From NCBI RefSeq assembly GCF_013410355.1, contig NZ_JACCFI010000001.1:2294001-2358000 (forward strand): DNA of 64,000 bases, written 5' to 3'. Shown in pieces: positions 1 to 7,040 of the stretch. The stretch comes from Agromyces hippuratus. Lineage in GTDB: Bacteria; Actinomycetota; Actinomycetes; Actinomycetales; Microbacteriaceae. Under the pieces are notes generated by a model. That model ran no database searches, was not told the origin of the DNA, and worked only from the letters and a program-made list of their open reading frames with translations. Numbering within the stretch: the first letter of the stretch is position 1; the number at the start of each line of letters is the position of its first letter. A program made the position numbers and the translations under genes.

Positions 1-360
1 GCGGTCGTTGAACTCGCCGCTCATCGAGTAGAGCCGCTCGACGAGCCGCTTCGTGACCGACGAGTTGTCGCCGAGCCAGATCGGCCCGCCGATGACGAGG
101 ATGTCGGCGGCCTCGACGAGCGGCCACACCTCGTCGGGCCAGGCGTCGACCGGCCAGCCGTGCTCGCGCATGTCGGGGTAGACCCCGGTCGCGACCTCGA
201 GGTCGACGAACCGCACGGTGTCGACGTGCACGCCGCGCCCGCGCATGAGGGCGATGCTCGCGTCCATCAGGCCCTGGGTGTTGCTCGGCTCAGGACTTCG
301 CTTCAGCGTGCAGTTGACGTAGAGCGCTCGCAGGTCAGAGAAATCCGGCAACTCGGCCAT
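1..360 (-). CDS. Flavodoxin-family NAD(P)H/FMN oxidoreductase, C-terminal part off the window
   Basis: Reading leftward from the ATG at 360, the frame stays open to the window edge (120 codons). It begins MAELPDFSDLRALYVNCTLK, continues with a serine/threonine-rich phosphate loop (KRSPEPSNTQGLMD) and then VEAADILVIGGPIWLGDNSS. This is the pattern of flavodoxin-like FMN reductases, in which the first loop holds the FMN phosphate and the GGPIW segment contacts the isoalloxazine ring. These proteins are soluble and usually reduce quinones or other small acceptors. The gene lies 50 bp downstream of the GMC oxidoreductase on the same strand, so it may be the last gene of that operon. Its specific substrate cannot be told. 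Confidence 0.8.
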   Translation of the reverse strand, partial: MAELPDFSDLRALYVNCTLKRSPEPSNTQGLMDASIALMRGRGVHVDTVRFVDLEVATGVYPDMREHGWPVDAWPDEVWPLVEAADILVIGGPIWLGDNSSVTKRLVERLYSMSGEFNDR

Positions 361-410
361 GGCGCAGATGCTACTCGCGGGTCGGATCGACCGACAGGGC
401 TGCGAGTGCC

Positions 411-2057
411 TCAGCCGCGTCGGTCGAGCAGTTCCTCCTGCGTCGGCCGCTCATCGGCGGCGCTCCGGCGCGGCCAGTACGACAGGGCGCGCTCGGCCAT
501 GGCGGTGATCGTGAGCGACGGATTCACGCCCGGGTTCGCCGGCATCGCGGCACCGTCGACGACGTGCAGCCCCGGGTGGCCCCACACGCGGTGGTACGGG
601 TCGACGACGCCGTGCTCGGGATCGCCCGCGACCACGGCACCGCCGAGGAAGTGCGCGGTCAGGGGAATGCCGAAGACCTCGGGCCACGAGCCCCGCGCCG
701 CCGCGGGCACGCCGCCGGCCGCCTGCATGCGGGCGGCGATCGCCTGGGCGGCGAGGTGCGCACCGGGCAGGTGGCTCGGGTTCGGCTCGCCCTCGCCCTG
801 GGCGCTCGTGAGCACCGTGCGCCCGAAGCGGCGTCGGAGCGAGAGGGTGAGCGAGTTGTCGGCCGTCTGCATGACGAGCGCGATGATGCCGCGTTCGCTC
901 CAGCGCCGCAGCGAGCTCAGGCGCAGGGTCGTGATCGGATGCCGCAGCGCCCCGCCGATCAACGCGCCGAGCCGCCCGAGCAGGGGGCGACCGCCGGGCA
1001 CGAGGCCCGTCGCGAGCGCACCCATGAGGTTCGACCCCGGGCCGTACCGCACGTTCTCGACGTGCGTGCGCTCGTCGACGTGGAACGAGGTGGTGATCGC
1101 GACGCCGCTCGCGAGGCCGAGCCCCTCGGGCACCGAGACCGCGACCGCCCCATCGAGCGCCTCGGAGTTCGTGCGCGTGAGGCGCCCGAGCGCGTCGGAC
1201 AGGCCGGGAAGCGCGCCCGAGTCCTTCATGCGGTGCAGGAACTGCTGCGTGCCCCACGTGCCGGCACCGAAGACCACCTGCTCCGCGGTCACCGTGCGGC
1301 GAGCGCGACCGACCCACGCACCGCTCCGCACGGTCGTCACCGTGAAGCCGCCGCCCGGGCGCTCACGCACCTCGACGACGGTGCGGAGCGGCTCGATCGT
1401 CGTGCCGAGCCGCTCGGCGAGCGCGAGGTAGTTCTTCGCGAGGGTGTTCTTCGCGCCCACCCGGCAGCCGACCATGCAGTTGCCGCAGAGCGTGCATCCG
1501 GTGCGGTCGGGGCCCTCTCCCCCGAAGAACGGATCGGGCACGGTCTCGCCGGGGCGGCCGAAGTACACCCCGACGGGAGCCCGACGGAACGTGTCGCCGA
1601 CGCCGAGGTCGTTCGCGGCATCCGCCATGATCTGCTCGACCGGACCCGAGTGCGGATACTCGGGCACGACGCCGAGCATGCGCTTCGCCGTCGCGTAGTG
1701 CGGGGAGAGCTCGGCCTGCCAGTCGGCGAGGCCGCGCCACTGCCGGTCCTCGAAGAAGGCAGGGCCGGGTTCGTAGAGGGTGTTCGCGTAGTTCAGCGAT
1801 CCCCCGCCGACGCCGGCGCCCGCCAGCACCATGACGTGCGGCAGCTTGTGGATGCGCTGCACCCCGAAGCATCCGATCGCGGGCGCCCAGAGGTAGCGCC
1901 GCACATCCCACGAGGTCTTCGCGAAGTCGGCGTCCGCGAAGCGGCGACCCGCCTCGAAGACGTGCACCCGGTAGCCCTTCGAGGCGAGGCGCAGCGCCGC
2001 GACCGACCCGCCGAAGCCCGAGCCGACGATGACGACGTCGTGGTCGAAGCCGGTCAT
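411..2057 (-). CDS. GMC-family FAD oxidoreductase, cholesterol-oxidase-like, with a four-cysteine cluster
   Basis: 548 residues. The N terminus has a Rossmann FAD motif (VIVGSGFGGS, residues 9-18) followed by the GMC signature region AGAGVGGGSLNYAN (about 79-92). The C-terminal NPGVNPSLT segment is where GMC enzymes place their active-site His/Asn. Residues 188-198 read CTLCGNCMVGC (C-x2-C-x2-C-x3-C), an iron-sulfur-like cluster also found in the ChoD-type actinobacterial branch of this family. Likely role: oxidation of a hydroxyl group on a sterol-like or other hydrophobic alcohol, using FAD. The start ATG overlaps the stop of the upstream lipid kinase by 4 bp (ATGA), so the genes are translationally coupled. 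The true substrate is unknown; calling it cholesterol oxidase would go beyond the sequence. Confidence 0.85.
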   Translation of the reverse strand: MTGFDHDVVIVGSGFGGSVAALRLASKGYRVHVFEAGRRFADADFAKTSWDVRRYLWAPAIGCFGVQRIHKLPHVMVLAGAGVGGGSLNYANTLYEPGPAFFEDRQWRGLADWQAELSPHYATAKRMLGVVPEYPHSGPVEQIMADAANDLGVGDTFRRAPVGVYFGRPGETVPDPFFGGEGPDRTGCTLCGNCMVGCRVGAKNTLAKNYLALAERLGTTIEPLRTVVEVRERPGGGFTVTTVRSGAWVGRARRTVTAEQVVFGAGTWGTQQFLHRMKDSGALPGLSDALGRLTRTNSEALDGAVAVSVPEGLGLASGVAITTSFHVDERTHVENVRYGPGSNLMGALATGLVPGGRPLLGRLGALIGGALRHPITTLRLSSLRRWSERGIIALVMQTADNSLTLSLRRRFGRTVLTSAQGEGEPNPSHLPGAHLAAQAIAARMQAAGGVPAAARGSWPEVFGIPLTAHFLGGAVVAGDPEHGVVDPYHRVWGHPGLHVVDGAAMPANPGVNPSLTITAMAERALSYWPRRSAADERPTQEELLDRRG

Positions 2058-3040
2058 GCCGCGAGCTCCCCGTGGCGGTCCGGCCCGGCGTCGGGGCCGG
2101 ACCCGTCCGGCTCGTCGGGCTCATCGGTCGCGCCGACCGCAGCGGGCACGAGCATCGTGAGCGCACCGGGCACCACCCGGATGCGCGCCCGCCCGGCGCC
2201 CACCCGCTCGCCGTCGGCGTAGACGACGAGACCCGGCGCGTCGACCTCGACGTGCGTCGCCCGCACCGTCGTCACCTCGTGCCGTTCGCCATGCCTGCCG
2301 CGCAGCAGCAGCGGGAAGAGGCGCACGAGCTTCGCACGCCCGAGCGGTGCGACATGCGTGACGTCGAGCAGGCCGTCGGCGGGGTCGGCGTCGGGGCACA
2401 CCGGCATACCGCCACCGTAGCTGCGCGTGGAGCCCACGGCGATGAGGGTGCCCGGCATGGGGCGCATCGGCCCGCCGTCGAACGCGACGGCGAACGGCAT
2501 CGGGCGGAGCCGCGCGACCTCGATGAGGATCGCGAGGTAGTAGCGAACTCGCCCGCGCGGCCACTTCAGCCGGTTGGTGCGCTCGCTGACGTGCGCGTCG
2601 AAGCCGAGCGCTGCGACGGTCAGGAATCGCGCGACGCCCGCCGCCGACTCCACCTCGCCGACGTCGATCGCGCGGGGCGTGCCGTGCAGGGCGAGTTCCG
2701 CGGCCGCCGAACCGGCGTCGGATGCCTCGAACGGCAGGCCGAGGGCACGCGCGAGGTCGTTGCCCGTGCCCGCGGGCACGAGTGCGATCGGCACGCCGGA
2801 ACCCACGACGGCATCGAGCACCGATGAGAGGGTGCCGTCACCGCCGACGACCACGAGCGCGCGCGGAGCACCCGCGACGGCCTCGCGTGCGAGCCGCCGC
2901 GTGTCGTCGACCGAGTCGCCCGCGAACACGCGCACCTCGTCGGTGAGCGCCTCGAGGCGTTCGACGGCTCGGGCTGCAGCAGCGGCGCCGCGGCCGCGAC
3001 CCGAGCTGGGGTTCACGAGCACGGCGATGTGCCCGGTCAT
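2054..3040 (-). CDS. Diacylglycerol kinase / YegS-BmrU-type lipid kinase
   Basis: 328 residues from the ATG at 3040, which lies one base after the stop of the upstream FAD oxidase. A longer frame reaches back to 3070 but would overlap that gene; the chosen start gives MTGHIAVLVNPSSGRGRG, the usual N terminus of the family. The catalytic-domain signature VVVGGDGTLSSVLDAV and the PAGTGNDLARALG loop are both present; they bind ATP and the lipid substrate in DagK_cat proteins. The enzyme should phosphorylate diacylglycerol or a related membrane lipid at the cytoplasmic face. The pairing with an ADPS-like enzyme and a divergent tetR-glpD pair matches, from memory, Mycobacterium tuberculosis Rv2249c-Rv2252, where Rv2252 is a diacylglycerol kinase. 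Confidence 0.9.
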   Translation of the reverse strand: MTGHIAVLVNPSSGRGRGAAAAARAVERLEALTDEVRVFAGDSVDDTRRLAREAVAGAPRALVVVGGDGTLSSVLDAVVGSGVPIALVPAGTGNDLARALGLPFEASDAGSAAAELALHGTPRAIDVGEVESAAGVARFLTVAALGFDAHVSERTNRLKWPRGRVRYYLAILIEVARLRPMPFAVAFDGGPMRPMPGTLIAVGSTRSYGGGMPVCPDADPADGLLDVTHVAPLGRAKLVRLFPLLLRGRHGERHEVTTVRATHVEVDAPGLVVYADGERVGAGRARIRVVPGALTMLVPAAVGATDEPDEPDGSGPDAGPDRHGELAA

Positions 3041-3041
3041 G

Positions 3042-4688
3042 TCAGTTGCTCCCGGGCTCGAGGAGCGCACCGGGGTTCATCACGCCGGCGGGGTCGAGCT
3101 CCGCCTTGACGGCGCGGAGGATCCGCAGGCCCACCGTTCCGATCTCGCGCTCGAGCCACGGGGCGTGGTCGCGCCCGACGCCGTGGTGGTGGCTGATGGT
3201 GCCGCCGCCCGACATGAGCGCGTCGTTCACCGACGCCTTCACGGGCTCCCAGGCGGCGAGCTGGTCGCCCTTGACGCCCGCGAGGATCGTGAAGTAGAGC
3301 GCGGCGCCGGTCGGGTAGATGTGCGACACGTGGCAGAGCACGAGCGACTTGGCCCGCTGCTCGGCGAAGCCGTCGGTGATCGCGGCGGTGACGTCACGCT
3401 TCAGCCGCTCGAGGTTCGCCCAGGTGGTCGCGGTCTCGAGGGTCTCGCAGAAGACGCCGTGATCGAGCAGGGCGTCACGGAGGTACGGCGCGTTGAAGCG
3501 TCCGTGCACCCACTCCTCGGCGGGCGCGGTGCCGGCCGAGACGCCGCCCGACTCGCGCAGCACCTGCGCCGTGCGGGCCCGCCGCTCGCCCGCGAGCTCG
3601 GCATCTCCCTCGAAGATCGTGACCGCGCTCGCGCCCTTCGCGAGCGCCTTGCCGATGCGGCCGACCTGGGCGAGGGAGACACCGGTCTCCGCCTCGTCGG
3701 AGAGGCGGATGACGGTCGGGCCGGTGCCGAGCTGCGCGACCCGGCGCAGGGCATCGGCGCCCGCCGCGAAGTCGGGGAAGTTCCACGCCTCGGCGAGCCG
3801 CACCGCGGGCGCTCGGTGCACGCGCACCCGCACCTCGGTGATGACGCCGAACGCCCCCTCGGAGCCGAGGAAGAGGCGCAGGAGGTCGGGTCCCGCGGCC
3901 GATCCGGGCGCACGGCCGAGGTCGAGTTCGCCGGTCGGCGTCGCGACGCGCAGGCCCGTGACCATCGCGTCGAAGCGGCCGTTGCCGGCGGAGTTCTGAC
4001 CGGAGGAACGCGCAGCGGCGAAGCCGCCGATGGTCGCGTAGCGGAAGCTCTGGGGGAAGTGCCCGAGCTCGAACCCGTGCTCGCCGAGCAGCCGTTCGGC
4101 CTCGGGCCCGGTGGTGCCGGCGCGCAGCACGGCCTCGCCGCTCGTCTCGTCGAGGGAGACGAGCCCGGTGAGGCGGCGCAGTTCGAGGGCGATCACCGCG
4201 CGGTGCGTGCCGCGCTCGGGGTCGAGTCCGCCCACGACGCTCGTGCCGCCGCCGAACGGCACGACGGCGATGCCGCGCGAGCCGGCGAGCCGCAGCACCT
4301 CGACGACCTGGGCGTGGTCGGCCGGCGAGACGACGGCATCGGGGGCATCCTGTCGACGCGCGCGACGGCGGAGCAGGTCGGGCGTCGAGCGCCCTCCGGA
4401 GTGACGGATGCGCGCGTCGTCGTCGCTCGCGACGTGCGCGTCGCCGACGACCGCGGCGAGCGCGGCCCGATCCGCGTCATCGAGTGCCGACGGCGCGAGC
4501 TCGACCTCGTCGAGCGCGACGGCGGCTTCGGGCTTCGGCACGCGCCCGAGCATCACCGGCAGCAGCGCCCGCACCGCGAGCGGCAGCTCCTTCGCCTTCG
4601 CGGGGTCACCCCAGCCGTTCCACCGCATCGGGGTGGATGTCTCGTCGCCGGCGCTTGCGGCGGTGGGGGAGGTGTCTCCGTCGACCAT
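3042..4688 (-). CDS. FAD-linked oxidase of the alkyldihydroxyacetonephosphate synthase (ADPS) type
   Basis: 548 residues. The FAD-binding type-4 fold is shown by PFGGGTSVVGG (about 144-154) and the segment TIGGFAAARSSGQNS. The C-terminal half is of the ADPS type and contains the histidine triplet HHHGVGRDHAPW at about 500-511, which in ADPS lies at the active site for acyl/alkyl exchange on dihydroxyacetone phosphate. A role in ether-lipid or related glycerolipid chemistry is plausible, supported by the adjacent lipid kinase and glycerol-3-phosphate dehydrogenase, but D-lactate or glycolate oxidase-like activity cannot be excluded. First gene of the leftward operon. Its start is only 20 bp from the divergent tetR start, so both are probably controlled from the same short operator. 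Confidence 0.85.
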   Translation of the reverse strand: MVDGDTSPTAASAGDETSTPMRWNGWGDPAKAKELPLAVRALLPVMLGRVPKPEAAVALDEVELAPSALDDADRAALAAVVGDAHVASDDDARIRHSGGRSTPDLLRRRARRQDAPDAVVSPADHAQVVEVLRLAGSRGIAVVPFGGGTSVVGGLDPERGTHRAVIALELRRLTGLVSLDETSGEAVLRAGTTGPEAERLLGEHGFELGHFPQSFRYATIGGFAAARSSGQNSAGNGRFDAMVTGLRVATPTGELDLGRAPGSAAGPDLLRLFLGSEGAFGVITEVRVRVHRAPAVRLAEAWNFPDFAAGADALRRVAQLGTGPTVIRLSDEAETGVSLAQVGRIGKALAKGASAVTIFEGDAELAGERRARTAQVLRESGGVSAGTAPAEEWVHGRFNAPYLRDALLDHGVFCETLETATTWANLERLKRDVTAAITDGFAEQRAKSLVLCHVSHIYPTGAALYFTILAGVKGDQLAAWEPVKASVNDALMSGGGTISHHHGVGRDHAPWLEREIGTVGLRILRAVKAELDPAGVMNPGALLEPGSN

Positions 4689-4692
4689 GCGT

Positions 4693-4705
4693 TACAGTGT
4701 GACAC
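4693..4705. promoter_or_regulatory. Candidate TetR operator and overlapping -10 between divergent starts
   Basis: The 20 bp separating the two divergent start codons contain the 9-bp palindrome GTGTgACAC (4697-4705). On the plus strand TACAGT (4693-4698) fits the actinobacterial TANNNT -10 and would place transcription initiation almost at the tetR ATG, giving a leaderless mRNA. A dimeric TetR protein bound here would cover both promoters. The palindrome is seen directly; its function is inferred. Confidence 0.5.
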
Positions 4706-4708
4706 ATC

Positions 4709-5305
4709 ATGGAAGATCGTCAAGCCGCCCTGCTCGACCGGCCCGTCTGGGACGAGGCCGAGACGCGCATGCTCGACGCCGCCGTTGAGCTCATCGCCGC
4801 GCGGGGGGTCGGCGGGGTCACGGTCGCCGAGGTCGCCCGCAACGCGGGGGTCAGCCGGCCCACCGTGTACCGCCGCTGGGCGAGCGCCGACGAGATCGTG
4901 CGTGCGGCACTGCTGCGCGCCACGGTCTCGCTCATCGAGCAGTTCCCCGAACCCGCCCGTTCACGGAGCGACCTCGTGCGCGACGTGATGCGCTTCTCCG
5001 AGCTGTTCCGAACCGACCCGCTCTACGGCCGCCTGCTCGAACGAGAACCCGAGGTCTTCACCCGCTACACGTTGCAGCGCATCGGCCAGAGCCAGCGCGT
5101 CATCCTGCAGTGGCTCTCCGCCGCGATCGAACTCGCCCAGCAGGGCGGCTCGGTGCGCGCCGGCGCGCCGGGCGACCTCGCGGTCATGCTCCTGCTCATC
5201 GCCCAGTCGGCGATCCTCTCGCACAACACCGTCTCCGCCCTCATCGACGAGCCGCATTGGAGCAGCGAACTTTGGCACGCACTCGACGGACACCTCCGCC
5301 CCTGA
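4709..5305 (+). CDS. TetR/AcrR-family transcriptional regulator
   Basis: 198 residues. The N-terminal helix-turn-helix covers about residues 28-60, with VTVAEVARNAGVSRPTVYRRW as the recognition unit (given here as VTVAEVARNAGVS then RPTVYRRW). The variable C-terminal ligand domain is not recognisable by eye. It is transcribed away from the ADPS-like/lipid-kinase/GMC operon and is followed, with overlap, by glpD, so it probably represses both units in response to a lipid or glycerol-derived ligand. The start at 4709 leaves no room for a leader, consistent with leaderless translation. The arrangement corresponds to Rv2250c in the mycobacterial equivalent of this island. Confidence 0.9.
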   Translation: MEDRQAALLDRPVWDEAETRMLDAAVELIAARGVGGVTVAEVARNAGVSRPTVYRRWASADEIVRAALLRATVSLIEQFPEPARSRSDLVRDVMRFSELFRTDPLYGRLLEREPEVFTRYTLQRIGQSQRVILQWLSAAIELAQQGGSVRAGAPGDLAVMLLLIAQSAILSHNTVSALIDEPHWSSELWHALDGHLRP

Positions 5306-6903
5306 ACCCCACCGGCCCCCCCGGCGCTGCGCATTCCGCCGCGCTGCACGGCAACCGACGGGCTCGCGACCTCGACGCGCTCGCCGCGCGCGGCGAGCCG
5401 GTCGACCTGCTCGTGATCGGCGGGGGCGTCACGGGCGCCGGCGTGGCGCTCGACGCCGCGAGCCGCGGCCTGTCGGTCGTGCTCGCAGAGGCGCACGACC
5501 TCGCCTTCGGCACCAGCCGCTGGAGCTCCAAGCTCGTGCACGGCGGACTGCGCTACCTCGCGACCGGTGACATCGCCGTCGCGCGCGAGAGCGCCGTGGA
5601 GCGGCACATCCTGATGACGCGCGTGGCACCGCACCTCGTGCGGAGCCTCCCCCAGTTGCTGCCGTTCGTGCCATCCGTCTCGGCGAAGCAGCGCGTGTTC
5701 GGCGGCGTCGGCATGGGCATGGGCGACGGGCTGCGCATGCTCGCTCGCACGCCGGGCGACGTGCTCGCCCATCCGCGCCGCATCGGTCGCGACGAGGCGC
5801 TGCGGCTCGCCCCCGCCCTGCTCCGCGAGGGTCTGCGAGGCGGAGTGCTCTCGCACGACGGTCAACTCGTCGACGACGCCAGGCTCGTCGTGGCCATCGC
5901 CCGCACGGCTGCCGCGTACGGCGCCACGGTGCTGACCCGGGTGCGCGTGTCGGAGGCCGGTGCCGACGGCGCGACGCTCGTCGACACGGTCGGCGGCGAC
6001 TCCCTTCGCGTGCGGGCACGGGTCGTCGTGAACGCCGCCGGAGTCTGGGCGGGCGATCTCGATCCCGGCATCCGCATGCGGCCGAGCCGCGGCACGCACC
6101 TCGTGCTCGACGCCGCCGCGCTCGGCAACCCGTCCGCCGCCGTCACCGTGCCGCACCCGGGGTCGATCAGCCGCTTCGTCTTCGCGCTGCCGCAGCAGCT
6201 CGGACGGGTCGTCGTCGGCCTCACCGACGAGGATGCCCCCGGGCCGGTGCCCGACGTGCCGCAGCCGCAGGACGCGGAGATCGACTTCCTGCTCCGCACG
6301 GTGTCGTCGGCCCTCGAACGCCCGCTCGGCCGAGACGACGTGCTCGGCGCCTTCGCCGGGCTCCGTCCGCTCATCGACACGGGCGGCGACGGATCGACCG
6401 CCGACATCTCCCGCCGCCATCACGTCGCCGTCTCGGAGGCGGGCCTGCTCAACGTGCTCGGCGGCAAGCTCACGACGTATCGGGCGATGGCCCGCGACGC
6501 GGTCGACCTCGCGTGCCGGCACGCCGGCCTCGCCGACCCCGGCTGCCGCACCGCGACGCTCGCCCTGGTGGGAGCGCCCGGCTCGGCGGTTCCGGTCCCG
6601 GCCGATGTCGCGCCCGCGGCCACCCGACCCGAGTTGCCCGCGTCGCTCGTGGCCCGCTACGGCGCCGAGGCATCCGCGGTGCTCGACCTCGCCCGCTGCG
6701 CCCACCCCGCCGAGCGCATCGAGCCCGGCATCGACGTCACGCGCGCCGAGATCGAGTTCGCGGTGCTCGCAGAGGGGGCGCTCGACGTCGACGACGTGCT
6801 CGATCGGCGCACCCGCATCGGGCTCGTGGCCGCTGACCGCGAGCTGGCGCACACGGCCGTCGCAGAGATCGTCGAGGAGGCCCTCGCACGCCACTCGAGA
6901 TGA
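5272..6903 (+). CDS. glpD: Glycerol-3-phosphate dehydrogenase, FAD-dependent
   Basis: About 543 residues. The FAD motif VIGGGVTGAGVALDAASRG begins near residue 49, followed by the GlpD signatures FGTSRWSSKLVHGGLRYL and, later, GLRPLIDTG and LNVLGGKLTTYR. The enzyme oxidises sn-glycerol-3-phosphate to dihydroxyacetone phosphate at the membrane, passing electrons to quinone. No ATG or GTG lies between the tetR stop and the FAD motif. The best start is TTG at 5272, which has GGAG (5259-5262) nine bases upstream and overlaps the end of tetR by 34 bp; a CTG at 5302 is an alternative. The enzyme would supply or drain dihydroxyacetone phosphate, the substrate backbone of the ADPS-type neighbour. Confidence 0.9.
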   Translation: MARTRRTPPPLNPTGPPGAAHSAALHGNRRARDLDALAARGEPVDLLVIGGGVTGAGVALDAASRGLSVVLAEAHDLAFGTSRWSSKLVHGGLRYLATGDIAVARESAVERHILMTRVAPHLVRSLPQLLPFVPSVSAKQRVFGGVGMGMGDGLRMLARTPGDVLAHPRRIGRDEALRLAPALLREGLRGGVLSHDGQLVDDARLVVAIARTAAAYGATVLTRVRVSEAGADGATLVDTVGGDSLRVRARVVVNAAGVWAGDLDPGIRMRPSRGTHLVLDAAALGNPSAAVTVPHPGSISRFVFALPQQLGRVVVGLTDEDAPGPVPDVPQPQDAEIDFLLRTVSSALERPLGRDDVLGAFAGLRPLIDTGGDGSTADISRRHHVAVSEAGLLNVLGGKLTTYRAMARDAVDLACRHAGLADPGCRTATLALVGAPGSAVPVPADVAPAATRPELPASLVARYGAEASAVLDLARCAHPAERIEPGIDVTRAEIEFAVLAEGALDVDDVLDRRTRIGLVAADRELAHTAVAEIVEEALARHSR

Positions 6904-6945
6904 CACTTCTTGTCGCCTCGGGTGCACCCGATCCGACAAGAAGTG
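6904..6945. repeat. Nested inverted repeat just after glpD
   Basis: A perfect 12-bp stem, CACTTCTTGTCG (6904-6915) with CGACAAGAAGTG (6934-6945), encloses a second perfect 14-bp palindrome TCGGGTGCACCCGA (6918-6931). It begins directly after the glpD stop codon and precedes the stronger hairpin at 6991. It is either an additional terminator or a dispersed palindromic element; no poly-T tract follows. Confidence 0.7.
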
Positions 6946-6990
6946 GCAACTCGGGGCCGGGGGCCCGAGGGGCGAGCACGCTGCACACGT

Positions 6991-7028
6991 GAACGGGCCC
7001 GGATGCCGCGCGGCATCCGGGCCCGTTC
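6991..7028. terminator. Bidirectional terminator hairpin between glpD and the catalase gene
   Basis: A perfect 38-bp palindrome, with arms GAACGGGCCCGGATGCCGC and its exact complement meeting at 7009/7010. It sits between two convergent genes, glpD (+) and catalase (-). It belongs to the GGATGCC/GGCATCC hairpin class that recurs at gene ends throughout the window. Confidence 0.8.
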
Positions 7029-7040
7029 AGGGTTGTTCGA

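Noticed and set aside
2574..4988. Long plus-strand open frame opposite the lipid kinase and FAD oxidase genes
   Set aside because: It is antisense to two genes with recognised motifs and overlaps tetR; it has only low-complexity Arg/Ala-rich sequence.
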